53,305 nucleotides of DNA. Source: Paludibacteraceae bacterium (lineage in GTDB: Bacteria > Bacteroidota > Bacteroidia > Bacteroidales > Paludibacteraceae). Both the position numbers and the translations under genes were made by a program. The stretch lies in NCBI GenBank assembly GCA_017471175.1, contig JAFUVS010000005.1, positions 1 through 53,305 of the forward strand. Direction: 5' to 3'. Under the pieces are notes generated by a model, which was given only the letters and a program-made list of their open reading frames with translations, was not told the origin of the DNA and did no database searches. Each line of letters begins with the position of its first letter. Position 1 is the first letter of the stretch. This document shows, piece after piece, positions 26,710-35,796 of this stretch.

Positions 26710-26717
26710 CAAAAGTA
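26710..26717 (-). promoter_or_regulatory. Promoter of the ABC ATPase - ruvB unit
   Basis: The minus strand reads TACTTTTG followed by TCGCCG, about 50 bp before the start codon. Confidence 0.7.
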
Positions 26718-26792
26718 CGCAGTTTCTTGTATTCCACCAAAGATAGTTTGCGATATTTTGCAGAAAGATTTTGGTAATTGCGCAAATGAGCG

Positions 26793-26800
26793 TACATTTG
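26793..26800 (+). promoter_or_regulatory. Promoter of the pyrH operon
   Basis: TACATTTG followed by CGGCGG lies 30 bp before pyrH, with TTTTG at 26769-26773, 19 bp upstream. Confidence 0.75.
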
Positions 26801-26830
26801 CGGCGGTATCTTAAAAAGCAGTAAACTACT

Positions 26831-27541
26831 ATGTACAAACGTATTTTATTGAAGTTGTCGGGCGAGAGTCTGATGGGTGAACAAGGTTACGGGATTGACC
26901 GTGAACGCTTGGAGCAGTATGCCCGCCAAATCAAAGAGTTGGCAGACACAGGCTTGGAGATCGGCATCGTGATTGGCGGCGGAAATATCTTCCGAGGTTT
27001 AAGCGGTGCGCAGAAAGGCTTTGACCGCGTGAAAGGCGACCAGATGGGTATGTTGGCAACCGTGATTAACTCGTTGGCATTATGTTCGGCACTGGAGGCG
27101 ATGGGGCAAAAAGTTCGCGTTATGACCAACGTGCGTATGGAGCCTATCGGCGAGTACTACAGCAAGGAAAAAGCCTTGCGTCTGCTGTCGAAGGGGAACG
27201 TAGTGATTTTTGCTGCGGGAACGGGTAATCCCTACTTCACAACGGACACGGCATCATCACTGAAAGCGATAGAGATAGAAGCAGATATACTATTTAAGGG
27301 CACACGTGTGGACGGCGTTTATACGGCTGACCCCGAGAAGGACAAGACGGCTGTTAAGTTTGACGAGATAACGTATGAGGAGGTGCTCAGCAGGCAGTTA
27401 CACGTGATGGACTTGACAGCCATTACAATGTGTATGGAGAATAAGATGCCTATCTATGTATTTGATATGGACACGGTAGGCAATCTGCGCCGTGTAGTGA
27501 ACGGCGAAAAAATAGGCACTTTGGTCAAGCCGTGCGAATAA
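26831..27541 (+). CDS. pyrH: UMP kinase
   Basis: The 236-residue protein has RILLKLSGESLMGEQGYGID at the N-terminus, IVIGGGNIFRG, GDQMGMLATVINSLAL and the C-terminal ADPEKDKTAVKFDEITYEE, as in bacterial UMP kinases. It phosphorylates UMP to UDP in the cytosol. It leads an operon of six tightly packed genes through phoH; the pyrH-frr neighbourhood is widely conserved. Confidence 0.97.
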   Translation: MYKRILLKLSGESLMGEQGYGIDRERLEQYARQIKELADTGLEIGIVIGGGNIFRGLSGAQKGFDRVKGDQMGMLATVINSLALCSALEAMGQKVRVMTNVRMEPIGEYYSKEKALRLLSKGNVVIFAAGTGNPYFTTDTASSLKAIEIEADILFKGTRVDGVYTADPEKDKTAVKFDEITYEEVLSRQLHVMDLTAITMCMENKMPIYVFDMDTVGNLRRVVNGEKIGTLVKPCE

Positions 27542-27597
27542 CCGGCGCCGAAGCAGCAGGTGCAATATCCAAAGAATAAACCTAAAACAGACAGACT

Positions 27598-28158
27598 ATG
27601 ATAGAACCCAAACAAATTCAGCAGCAGGCGACTGAGCAAATGGAATCAGCCGTGGCTTATTTAGACGACACGTTGGCACAGATTCGTGCCGGTAAGGCAA
27701 GTGCACGTATATTGGATTCGGTACGTGTCGATTACTATGGTCAGCAGAGTCCGCTTACCTCGGTAGCCACTATCACCACCCCCGATGCACGCACCATCCA
27801 AATCCAGCCGTGGGAGAAGAAGATGCTCTCCACTATAGAGCGCGCCATCATCAATGCCAGTATCGGCTTGGCACCGAACAATAACGGAGAGGTGATTCGT
27901 CTCATTATTCCTCCTCTGACCGAAGAGCGCCGTCGCGACCTCGCCAAGCAGTGCAAGGCGGAAGCGGAAAACGCAAAAGTAAGTATCCGTAACGCCCGTC
28001 GCGATGCTATCGAGACGCTCAAGAAGCAAATCAAAGAGGGTCTGCCCGAAGACGCAGAGAAGGATGCTGAGACGGAGGTGCAGAAACTCCACGACAAGTT
28101 CATCAAGCAGGTGGACGAAGTCTATGCCAAGAAAGAGAAAGAGATAATGACCGTCTGA
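27598..28158 (+). CDS. frr: Ribosome recycling factor
   Basis: The 186-residue protein matches RRF: LAQIRAGKASARILDSVRVD, TPDARTIQIQPWEKKMLSTI, GLAPNNNGEVIRLIIPPLTE and KKQIKEGLPEDAEKDAETEV. It splits post-termination ribosomes with EF-G. Its stop shares a base with the start of the following outer membrane protein gene (TGATG). Confidence 0.97.
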   Translation: MIEPKQIQQQATEQMESAVAYLDDTLAQIRAGKASARILDSVRVDYYGQQSPLTSVATITTPDARTIQIQPWEKKMLSTIERAIINASIGLAPNNNGEVIRLIIPPLTEERRRDLAKQCKAEAENAKVSIRNARRDAIETLKKQIKEGLPEDAEKDAETEVQKLHDKFIKQVDEVYAKKEKEIMTV

Positions 28159-29243
28159 TGGTCAATCGTTTTCGCTTCCTTATCGTTTTTTATTGTTGTC
28201 TTGCCACGCGTGTTGCGGCAGGTTCGTTGCCGTGGTTGGACAAGATTGTGGACGGCGCGATGCGTTTGCCTGCTATCGGTGCGCCCATGATAACGTATGC
28301 GCCGGAAACCAACTGGGCATTCGGTGGTGCGGTGCAGGGGTATTTCCGTTGTGAGGGGCAGAAAGAGAGTTCGATGGTTCAATTGACGGGTGCTTATACG
28401 CTCAACCGTCAATGGTACTTGCAGACAAAAGGAACTATCTATGCCGGTAAGGAACGGACGTGGTTCATCCTGTATGATGCAGGGTATCGCGACTACCCCG
28501 ATTTGACATTTGAACGAGGCAATCGGTTTGCTGTCAAGGAAGCCGTTTCGTATAAGTCATACAGAGCTTACGTCAAAGGCAGCGGGTTATGCCATATCGG
28601 TAGCGGTTGGTCGATGGGACCGCAGTTGCACTATCTCTATGAGCGTACCAACGGTATTCAGGCAACTGCCTCTATGTTAGGCATCGGCGGCGTGGTGCAG
28701 TACGATACGCGCGATATACACTATTACCCCCATAGCGGTTTGTTCTTTCAGGTATCGGGTTTTCACTACGAGTCCTTCACGTCAGGTCTGTCGCGTATGG
28801 GGCTGATAACAACCGATCTGCGTCAGTACGTCCCCCTATACAAGCGGTTCCTGTTTGCCTGGCAGTTCCGCAGCGAGTGGTCAATCGGGACTAACAGCAA
28901 TCGCCCTTTTCAGTTGCTGCCAATGTTAGGCGGCGAGGAGTTGGTACGCGGAGTGCGTATGGGGATGTTCCGCGATGATGCTCTGGTGGCTTTGCAGGGG
29001 GAGTTGCGTTTCCCGCTTTTTTGGTTGTTCAGCGGAACGGTCTTTGCGGGCGTGGGCGATGTCTATCACTACGGTGACTGGCAGTGGACCACTCCTAAAG
29101 TGGGGTACGGTATCGGTTTGCGTCTGAAGATTAACGAGGCGAACATCAATTTTCGATTGGATCTTGCGCGCAACAACCTGTACAAGAGTTGGAATACGAA
29201 AGAAAGTTATTCGTTTTACATCACAGTATCCGAAGCGTTTTAA
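28158..29243 (+). CDS. Short Omp85/BamA-TamA-type outer membrane protein
   Basis: The 361-residue protein has a signal peptide (about 1-21). It then shows alternating aromatic and polar strands ending in aromatic SYSFYITVSEAF, as in the 16-strand barrel of the bacterial surface antigen family. Features such as GIGGVVQYDTRDIHYYPHSG, PMLGGEELVRGVRMGMFRDD and LQGELRFPLF correspond to the barrel of BamA/TamA/surface-antigen proteins. No POTRA domains precede the barrel, so it is not BamA itself. Function is unknown. Confidence 0.8.
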   Translation: MVNRFRFLIVFYCCLATRVAAGSLPWLDKIVDGAMRLPAIGAPMITYAPETNWAFGGAVQGYFRCEGQKESSMVQLTGAYTLNRQWYLQTKGTIYAGKERTWFILYDAGYRDYPDLTFERGNRFAVKEAVSYKSYRAYVKGSGLCHIGSGWSMGPQLHYLYERTNGIQATASMLGIGGVVQYDTRDIHYYPHSGLFFQVSGFHYESFTSGLSRMGLITTDLRQYVPLYKRFLFAWQFRSEWSIGTNSNRPFQLLPMLGGEELVRGVRMGMFRDDALVALQGELRFPLFWLFSGTVFAGVGDVYHYGDWQWTTPKVGYGIGLRLKINEANINFRLDLARNNLYKSWNTKESYSFYITVSEAF

Positions 29244-29247
29244 GGCG

Positions 29248-30183
29248 ATGAGAGGTTTAGTAATCAAGACAACGGGCAATAGTTATACGGTGCAGCCCCG
29301 AGACGGCGGGGCGGCTATCGCGGCATACGTCAAGGGCAATTTTCGCATACGCGGTATTCGTTCCACCAACCCCGTAGCGGTGGGCGATTACGTAGCGGTG
29401 GAGCAGCAATCGGATGGTACGAATTGGATAACGGACATCGAGGAACGCCGTAATTATATCATCCGCCGTTCCACCAACCTGAGCAAACAGACGCATATCC
29501 TTGCCGCCAATGTGGATCAGGCGGTATTGATTGTAACGGTAGCACATCCTATAACTTCGCTCACTTTTATTGACCGTTTTTTGGCCACGGCAGAAGCGTA
29601 TCGCGTGCCTGCCGTACTGATTTTTAACAAGACGGATATACTCACCGAAGCGGAAAAAAATACTATGGCGGAATGGCAAAGTCTTTATGAGCAGTTAGGT
29701 TATACCACGTTCGCCCTATCGGCAACCCATCTTGACCCGTCTGATTTACTGCCGCTTTTTGAAGGCAAGGTGAGCCTGCTGTCGGGTAATTCGGGTGTGG
29801 GCAAGTCCACGTTGCTGAATGCGCTTTTAGGTAAAGAGATAACACGGACGGCGGAGTTGTCGGCGATGCACGATTCAGGGATGCATACCACCACTTTTTC
29901 GGAGATGTATCCGATTGAAGACGGCAATGTCCGTGGCGGCTATATCATTGACACACCCGGCATAAAGGGATTCGGGGGTGTGGCGATGGAAAAAGCGGAG
30001 GTGTCCCACTACTTCCGTGAGATTTTTCGGGTCGGGCAGAGGTGTCGTTACAGCGATTGCCTTCATTTCGGGGAGAAAGATTGTGCCGTGGTTCCCGCCG
30101 TGGCAAAGGGAGAGATTGCTGTGTCGCGCTACGAGAGTTACTTGTCCTTGTTAGGTGACTGCGAGGAGGCTAAATATAGATGA
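29248..30183 (+). CDS. rsgA: Ribosome small-subunit GTPase RsgA
   Basis: The 311-residue protein has an N-terminal OB domain, the circularly permuted GTPase with FNKTDIL (G4), GNSGVGKSTLLNALLG (G1) and IDTPGIKGFG (G3), and a C-terminal zinc knuckle CRYSDCLHFGEKDC. It assists late 30S assembly. The ATG at 29248 lies 4 bp after the preceding stop; the longer frame would overlap the barrel gene. Confidence 0.95.
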   Translation: MRGLVIKTTGNSYTVQPRDGGAAIAAYVKGNFRIRGIRSTNPVAVGDYVAVEQQSDGTNWITDIEERRNYIIRRSTNLSKQTHILAANVDQAVLIVTVAHPITSLTFIDRFLATAEAYRVPAVLIFNKTDILTEAEKNTMAEWQSLYEQLGYTTFALSATHLDPSDLLPLFEGKVSLLSGNSGVGKSTLLNALLGKEITRTAELSAMHDSGMHTTTFSEMYPIEDGNVRGGYIIDTPGIKGFGGVAMEKAEVSHYFREIFRVGQRCRYSDCLHFGEKDCAVVPAVAKGEIAVSRYESYLSLLGDCEEAKYR

Positions 30184-30599
30184 TCGGCGGCTTGCTCATA
30201 GAACAGCACCACGGAAAGGACTACGTACTTTGTCCGTTCCGCCGCAAGTGGGTTCGTCTGACCCCGGAAGAGGAGGTAAGGCAGCGATTCTTGCAGGTAT
30301 TAGTGACGCAATACGGTTATCCGGCATCGCGCGTGGCAGTGGAAGCTATATTATCTTCCGGTCAGCGGGCGGATGCCGTGGTGTATAGCAAGCAGTTGCT
30401 GCCCGTTATACTCATTGAGTTCAAAGCTCCTTCCGTACCATTGACGGGTCGGACATTAGACCAAGCGGCGGTGTATAACCGAATGTTGCGCGTACCGCTG
30501 TTGGTATTGCATAACGGCGTGCAGACCGTTGTGGCGCGAGTGAAGGATAAAGAAATAGAATTTTTAACCGATTTACCGGTATATGGAAACGATAATTGA
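30180..30599 (+). CDS. HSDR_N-type nuclease-fold protein
   Basis: The 139-residue protein matches the 'type I restriction enzyme R N-terminal' domain: LTPEEEVRQRFLQVLVTQYG, then RADAVVYSKQLLPVILIEFK, which supplies the D and ExK of the PD-(D/E)XK fold. In Bacteroidota single-domain copies sit among housekeeping genes, so it need not be a restriction enzyme; the role is unknown. The start overlaps the rsgA stop (ATGA) and the end overlaps phoH by 17 bp. Confidence 0.8.
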   Translation: MIGGLLIEQHHGKDYVLCPFRRKWVRLTPEEEVRQRFLQVLVTQYGYPASRVAVEAILSSGQRADAVVYSKQLLPVILIEFKAPSVPLTGRTLDQAAVYNRMLRVPLLVLHNGVQTVVARVKDKEIEFLTDLPVYGNDN

Positions 30600-31509
30600 A
30601 TTGAACGACCTGCTGGATACCGCCTCGTTTTATGGTACCAACAATCAGAATATGATGTGCCTGAAGGCGCAGTTCCCTGCCGTGCGGGTAGTGGCGCGCG
30701 GACAGACGGTTAAAGTGTCGGGGGCGGAAAAGGATACGGCACGTTTTGCGGAAGCGTTGCGGCTGTGCGAACAGTACTGCCTCAAGACAGGACATTTGTC
30801 AGAAAACGATGTGTTGCAGCTCATCCACGGCGAGATGCGTGCTGAGACACCTTCGGGTGACTTGATTCTCTATGGCGTTCACGGTAAGGCTATTACTGCC
30901 CGCAGCGAGCATCAGCAGCAACTCTTGCGCGCCTATAGTCAGAACGACCTGATGTTTGCCATCGGTCCGGCGGGCAGCGGCAAGACCTATACGGCGATTG
31001 CCCTTGCCGTCAGAGCATTGAAGAACAAGGAAGTAAAACGCATCATCCTGAGTCGTCCGGCGGTGGAAGCGGGTGAGAAATTAGGTTTTCTGCCGGGCGA
31101 TATGCGTGATAAGATTGATCCGTATTTGCAGCCGCTTTATGATGCCTTGCAGGATATGATTCCGCATACCAAGTTGAACGAGTTTATGGAGCGCGGTACG
31201 ATACAGATTGCGCCATTGGCTTTTATGCGGGGACGGACGCTGTCGGATGCAGTGGTTATTTTGGATGAGGCGCAGAACACAAGTATTCCGCAGATTAAGA
31301 TGTTCTTGACCCGTTTGGGAATCAACGGCAAGATGATTGTAACGGGCGACTTGACGCAGATTGACCTGCCGCCTTCGCAACGCTCGGGCTTGGCGGATGC
31401 CGTAGATCGTCTCTCCGACACGCAGGGCGTGGCAGTTATCCGCTATACAGACAAGGATATAGTTCGCCATCCGCTTGTAGGACGAATCGTAAAGGCATAT
31501 CAAAAATAG
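30583..31509 (+). CDS. PhoH family ATPase
   Basis: The 308-residue protein has an N-terminal KH-like region, Walker A GPAGSGKTYTAIA (near 127), LSRPAVEAGEKLGFLPGD, Walker B VILDEAQNTSIPQIKMFLTR and VTGDLTQIDLPPSQ, the PhoH/PhoL pattern. PhoL-type proteins are linked to RNA processing and ribosome metabolism together with YbeY. It ends the pyrH operon and is followed by a stem-loop. Confidence 0.93.
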   Translation: METIIELNDLLDTASFYGTNNQNMMCLKAQFPAVRVVARGQTVKVSGAEKDTARFAEALRLCEQYCLKTGHLSENDVLQLIHGEMRAETPSGDLILYGVHGKAITARSEHQQQLLRAYSQNDLMFAIGPAGSGKTYTAIALAVRALKNKEVKRIILSRPAVEAGEKLGFLPGDMRDKIDPYLQPLYDALQDMIPHTKLNEFMERGTIQIAPLAFMRGRTLSDAVVILDEAQNTSIPQIKMFLTRLGINGKMIVTGDLTQIDLPPSQRSGLADAVDRLSDTQGVAVIRYTDKDIVRHPLVGRIVKAYQK

Positions 31510-31534
31510 GTTGAAACATTATACAAACGACCAG

Positions 31535-31573
31535 TCCGTTCCCCAAGTTTCGTAGAGGAACGGATTTTCGTTT
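31535..31573 (+). terminator. Terminator of the pyrH-phoH operon
   Basis: TCCGTTCC (31535-31542) pairs with GGAACGGA (31557-31564), followed by TTTTCGTTT. It lies between the converging phoH and CotH genes. Confidence 0.65.
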
Positions 31574-31600
31574 CACTTACTTTCAATCCGCTGATTCGTG

Positions 31601-32968
31601 TCACTCTACCTCCGTACCGTTGACGTTGTAGGTGTTGCCGTTCTTGCGAATGCGGAGCATACCATTCTCAAAGGTCTTCTGCGACTGTTCAAGTAGCATA
31701 GGATTGACACCTTCAATAGAAGAATGTACAGGATGGTAGTGAAACAATGAATCGGTGAACTGCAAACGTTGCTCAATCCACAAGTCTATATACGCTTTTT
31801 CCTCTTCAAAATCCAACGTAATACCATCTGCGCCGCTCCATCTCTCTGTTTCGCGTTCCGCTGCTCCCGTTTGCTCAAAGAGATGAAAATAGTCCGCAAA
31901 ACGTTGTCGCAGCGAAGAAAGCGAAAAAGCATTCTCCCGCAAAAATGCATAACGATGTATGAGCAGCAAACGATAGATGGGTATATCGCGTTCGAAACGC
32001 CGAAATAGATTGCCGCCCCAAGTAAAATCAAAATCAGGCACTTCTTCACTTCCGTCAAAAGCACGACCGAACGAGTGGTCAATATCCCAAGGCGTAATCA
32101 ACAGCTTATCATACTGATTGATATTATAATAACTCAAGAAAAGATTTTTCCCGCAATTGTCTCGTGCAGACAACAGATATGAGAACAGGTAGTAGTCCAT
32201 AAAAACATACATATCAAATCGCTTCCACACGCCTTGCTCAAACTCTAACGCGGATGCCGTATTAACAAACTCCATCGCATCGTATAACGGTTTCCAATCA
32301 ATCAGGCTGTCTTCTTTTATATCAGGATATTGAAACTCAAAACGCATCCAAGTACCTAACGAGTTGTCGTAGGGCGATAGAGAACCGAAGAAACTGCCTT
32401 TGTGACTGACCGATTTATAGAGTATCCCGTTTATTGTGTGGTCTTTCGCCTTTTTAAGTTTCAACTGCTTGCGGTCCACTCGTTCCATCAAGCAGTACAA
32501 GCCGTTGTAACTTCCGTTGACATAGACTTCTACAAACTTTCCGCGATAGCCGTTGCATAGCTTCGGTTCGCGATCGTAATAGTATGGCTTGGAAGAAAAA
32601 TCCAACCATAGATCCATCGCAACACGGTTTCTCATCCGAGCCTTATCGACTGCCATAGCGTCCAATATCCAGTAGTTGTCCGACCGCATATCCATAAAGG
32701 ACACGTTTGCTTTATGACCTGCTTCGTCAATGAATTTAAGTGCAAACGACTGCTTCTGATAGGTCGCAGCAGTGGCTCCCCGATGGCGGATTAGCACGTT
32801 TGATGTGAGCGTGTCGCCGTTCTCGATAAAGAAAAAACAGCCACTTGAAAACGTGTCCGTACTCAATGCTTCAAATTGCAGCAGAACAGTAGGTATGGAG
32901 GATTGTACCTCACCCCTGACGGATACAGAGAAAAGCAGTAAGATGACAAATACAGCGAAACAAACCAT
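31601..32968 (-). CDS. Secreted CotH-type kinase-fold protein
   Basis: The 455-residue protein has a signal peptide (about 1-19) and the CotH domain: RHRGATAATYQKQSFALKF, NVSFMDMRSDNYWILDAMAVD, NGSYNGLYCLMERVDRKQL and the catalytic-type ITPWDIDHSFG (D295, D297). CotH proteins of spore formers are secreted atypical kinases that phosphorylate coat proteins; in Bacteroidota they are exported and their targets are unknown. The end (NPMLLEQSQKTFENGMLRIR onward) looks like a short secretion-tail-like segment. It is the last gene of the five-gene surface operon, 7 bp after the small lipoprotein gene. Confidence 0.85.
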   Translation of the reverse strand: MVCFAVFVILLLFSVSVRGEVQSSIPTVLLQFEALSTDTFSSGCFFFIENGDTLTSNVLIRHRGATAATYQKQSFALKFIDEAGHKANVSFMDMRSDNYWILDAMAVDKARMRNRVAMDLWLDFSSKPYYYDREPKLCNGYRGKFVEVYVNGSYNGLYCLMERVDRKQLKLKKAKDHTINGILYKSVSHKGSFFGSLSPYDNSLGTWMRFEFQYPDIKEDSLIDWKPLYDAMEFVNTASALEFEQGVWKRFDMYVFMDYYLFSYLLSARDNCGKNLFLSYYNINQYDKLLITPWDIDHSFGRAFDGSEEVPDFDFTWGGNLFRRFERDIPIYRLLLIHRYAFLRENAFSLSSLRQRFADYFHLFEQTGAAERETERWSGADGITLDFEEEKAYIDLWIEQRLQFTDSLFHYHPVHSSIEGVNPMLLEQSQKTFENGMLRIRKNGNTYNVNGTEVE

Positions 32969-32975
32969 ATCACCA

Positions 32976-33239
32976 TTATTGAATCTCCATGTCTTTTATT
33001 GAATCCAATTCGGGAAGAATGAGTTGGTCATTCTGAAATTTGTCAGATAGTTTTAATTCTTCCCCCTTGTCAAGCGGATTGATAGGGGGGGTTGGAAGAT
33101 TAGGGTTGGTAGTAGCCGCTCGCTCTAACCGTATATTGTCTTCCCTATTATCTCCTTCTGTCGGATTGTTGCCCGCATCATTCTTCTTGCAGGATGCAAC
33201 CAGACAAAGGGAGACAAGAATAAAAATGATTTTTTTCAT
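32976..33239 (-). CDS. Small predicted lipoprotein
   Basis: The 87-residue protein has a lipoprotein signal (MKKIIFILVSLCLVASC, cysteine 17). A disordered Asn/Pro-rich, acidic mature part (NPNLPTPPINPLDKGEELKL) follows. ATG 33239 is preferred over the frame start four codons earlier because it gives the standard signal peptide. Function unknown; by position it belongs with the CotH and C10 genes. Confidence 0.75.
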   Translation of the reverse strand: MKKIIFILVSLCLVASCKKNDAGNNPTEGDNREDNIRLERAATTNPNLPTPPINPLDKGEELKLSDKFQNDQLILPELDSIKDMEIQ

Positions 33240-33311
33240 ACTATCAGACATTAGGTTTCACTATAAATTATTTCACGTCCGGGAACTCTTCTGCCGAACA
33301 ATCAGATACGC

Positions 33312-35012
33312 CTATCGCTTGACAAACTTGCTCTGAAGTGTATCATCAGTGGCAGTCTGCGCGATTAGTATGTAAAGCCCGGCAGGCAAAGCAGATACAT
33401 CAATTTCTGTTTCCTTTGTTTGCAACAGACACTGACCGTTGAGGTTGTAAATACAAACTCTTGTCAATGCTTCTATGGAGTGAATCAGCAAAACATTTGA
33501 TACAGGATTAGGAGAAATGTATAGTTTAGAATTATTTTTCTCATTCATTTCGTTTTTCAAAGAAGGCGCATCATTTCGTTTGGATGACTCTGTTTCAACA
33601 TCCGTTTCCCACCGCGTTGTAGCGCACGGCATTTCTCGAATAGATATATGTACATTACTCCCTTGAGATATTGTTACACCCTGTGTTAATCGTACTTGGG
33701 TAGCAGAAGAGATTTCACCGTGAATAGTATTTTGTATGGTAGCATTTGAAACCGTTAATTCTCCACCTACGGCGTAATTAAAGTAGGGGGAAAAATAAGA
33801 CGATGAATTTAATATTCGAGATGAGCAATTCGCATCAGGTTTAATTCCCATAATAGCACATTCGTGATGGGTGTAATACTCTCCTTCATTAACAGCAGGA
33901 ATAGCATCTATATCATAATACGTATTGGGATTAATACTCCCCCAACCATAATTCACGTGAAAGAGTCCGCCTGAATCATATCCATCAACTACAAAGGCAT
34001 GACCACCACCGCCTATAAATTGTGTCATACCACCGTAATAAACAGGTCTTCCGGCATCTAATTCGGCTTTAATCTTATCTTCCCAATTAAGAGTAGTTAA
34101 TTTATCTCGTTTTTTGATAGTGCTTGAATTATATCCAAAAGAAATTAAAGCCTCTTTAGCATCATTATCATATGCACCGGAACTTACACCGTAATCCATA
34201 TCAACCATATATCCGCAATCTTTCAAAAACGAGGCAACCATATCCACTTCATTCATCGGTGTTGCGTTATTGATAGAATCAGGCATCAAATTCCACTCAT
34301 AAAAATGCATCTCTGTATTACTTCCACCGGGAGTAGTAGGGACATTGGCAGCGTATGGCCATCGCCAGTACCACATAATTTGTCCAATCGCTACTGCGAC
34401 ACAACCTACTGCCGCTTTATTGCACTGATTAGGAGCATTCACGTTCGGGCAAAATTTGTTATAAGATTTATCACAATAAGGGGTCATACTATTATTACCT
34501 GTTTGTTTCCAATGAACGGATAAAAGTGGAGCGACAATCGGAGTACCTTGCGAAGCAGTTGCTTTATTATCAGAATCTTGCTGTAAAGTCATCCAATGCT
34601 CATTTTGCGGGCAGTTTAAACATTTTTCTTTCGCGTAAACGATAACTTCCTCGTAATGCTCTAACATAAATTGTGCCGCCGGTGGCAGTTGTTCGTATAT
34701 CGGCTTCTCAACCTGTTGAAAGTGAGCAAGTATAGGGTCTGTTTTTTTGTTGGTAGAAACCAACACCCAACCGTCATCTACAGGAACGAGCCACATATTT
34801 GCCATTCCGGTAGGTGAAATCATTTCTGCTGAACGATACTTACCACGTGACTGAAGTTCAGATTTAACTTGAAGAACCGAGGTATCAATATTATCGTTTT
34901 TTACTTTTTCGTAATATGCTTTTGCGATTTCCATAGCTAAATCCTCCGTCACTTCTTGACTATACAATATGGCACTACATAGTAGTAGTATAAGTATTAT
35001 TTGTTTTCTCAT
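33312..35012 (-). CDS. Secreted C10 cysteine protease with type IX sorting tail
   Basis: The 566-residue protein has a signal peptide (1-18) and a Spi/C10 propeptide domain (about 20-150, including WLVPVDDGWVLVS and PPAAQFMLEHYEEV). The catalytic domain has Cys204 in AVGCVAVAIGQIMWYWRWP, His338 in GGGGHAFVVDGYD and FHVNYGWGS. The C-terminal sorting domain (about 490-566) contains LYISPNPVSNVLLIHS and ALPAGLYILIAQT. It is probably secreted and surface-attached by the type IX system. It differs strongly from the other C10 gene at 16084 and is not a recent copy. Confidence 0.9.
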   Translation of the reverse strand: MRKQIILILLLCSAILYSQEVTEDLAMEIAKAYYEKVKNDNIDTSVLQVKSELQSRGKYRSAEMISPTGMANMWLVPVDDGWVLVSTNKKTDPILAHFQQVEKPIYEQLPPAAQFMLEHYEEVIVYAKEKCLNCPQNEHWMTLQQDSDNKATASQGTPIVAPLLSVHWKQTGNNSMTPYCDKSYNKFCPNVNAPNQCNKAAVGCVAVAIGQIMWYWRWPYAANVPTTPGGSNTEMHFYEWNLMPDSINNATPMNEVDMVASFLKDCGYMVDMDYGVSSGAYDNDAKEALISFGYNSSTIKKRDKLTTLNWEDKIKAELDAGRPVYYGGMTQFIGGGGHAFVVDGYDSGGLFHVNYGWGSINPNTYYDIDAIPAVNEGEYYTHHECAIMGIKPDANCSSRILNSSSYFSPYFNYAVGGELTVSNATIQNTIHGEISSATQVRLTQGVTISQGSNVHISIREMPCATTRWETDVETESSKRNDAPSLKNEMNEKNNSKLYISPNPVSNVLLIHSIEALTRVCIYNLNGQCLLQTKETEIDVSALPAGLYILIAQTATDDTLQSKFVKR

Positions 35013-35037
35013 TTTATTCCTTTTTATTAACGCAGAA

Positions 35038-35781
35038 TCATTTTATCTTCCAAGTAGAATCCCAGTCGCCATTATTGATGATTACAGTTAATTGACGTTG
35101 CAGCAATTCCCAATATGCGTCCATCTCTTCGGCTTTTTCACACAAACACGTACTTCCTGCCGCAACTGCAGGTCTACCAAAAATAGCCGTATGATAGACT
35201 AACTGATTGAGGGTAATAATTGTATCAATATTATTTTTTTCGTCCCACTCATGATAATCTATAAGAGGATAATTACCTGTAGGATATAAGTATTGCAATA
35301 AGTCTTTTACAAGAATGCTTCTTTGCTCGAATATCTCATTGGAAGACAACTTTTTATGAGCCAAATCTTTTGAAAAAAGAAATTCCCCATTGTACAAATA
35401 AGATTTATAGTTATCGACTGTTACATCCTCTAAAATGACGTTACCATAGTAATCATCGGGATATACATGAAAAATATAATTCCCCCCCCATGCCCAATCG
35501 GGTAAATACCACCCATTTGGAAGTTCCCAATACGGATTCCTGAACCGTTCCGTAAACTCAACTTCTCCGGGTTGGTAAAAAGCTTTATCACATCTGTTTC
35601 CATTAATAAAAACAAAATGATCTTTGCCATCATAAACGATAAGATGATCACGATACTCAGGCTTTTTAAACCTAAAGACGCGAATCTGCGGTTGTGGTTC
35701 GGGATCATAGCTTACATTATTCTCACAACCCACTAACAATAGTGATATAAAAGCAATTAGAGTTAAGATTTTCGTTTTCAT
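35038..35781 (-). CDS. Predicted lipoprotein of unknown function
   Basis: The 247-residue protein begins with a clear lipoprotein signal (LTLIAFISLLLVGC, cysteine 19), then a proline-rich spacer and a tryptophan/tyrosine-rich domain (NPYWELPNGWYLPDWAWGGN). Two cysteines occur late (STCLCEKAEEMD). I do not recognise a family. It is spaced 25 bp ahead of the C10 protease gene and 15 bp after the repeat protein gene, so it is part of the same operon. Confidence 0.75.
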   Translation of the reverse strand: MKTKILTLIAFISLLLVGCENNVSYDPEPQPQIRVFRFKKPEYRDHLIVYDGKDHFVFINGNRCDKAFYQPGEVEFTERFRNPYWELPNGWYLPDWAWGGNYIFHVYPDDYYGNVILEDVTVDNYKSYLYNGEFLFSKDLAHKKLSSNEIFEQRSILVKDLLQYLYPTGNYPLIDYHEWDEKNNIDTIITLNQLVYHTAIFGRPAVAAGSTCLCEKAEEMDAYWELLQRQLTVIINNGDWDSTWKIK

Positions 35782-35796
35782 TGTGTATTCCTCCTT

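Noticed and set aside
30180-30599. HSDR_N-like gene considered as part of a type I restriction system
   Set aside because: It is a single small domain inside a housekeeping operon, with no helicase part and no hsdM or hsdS next to it.
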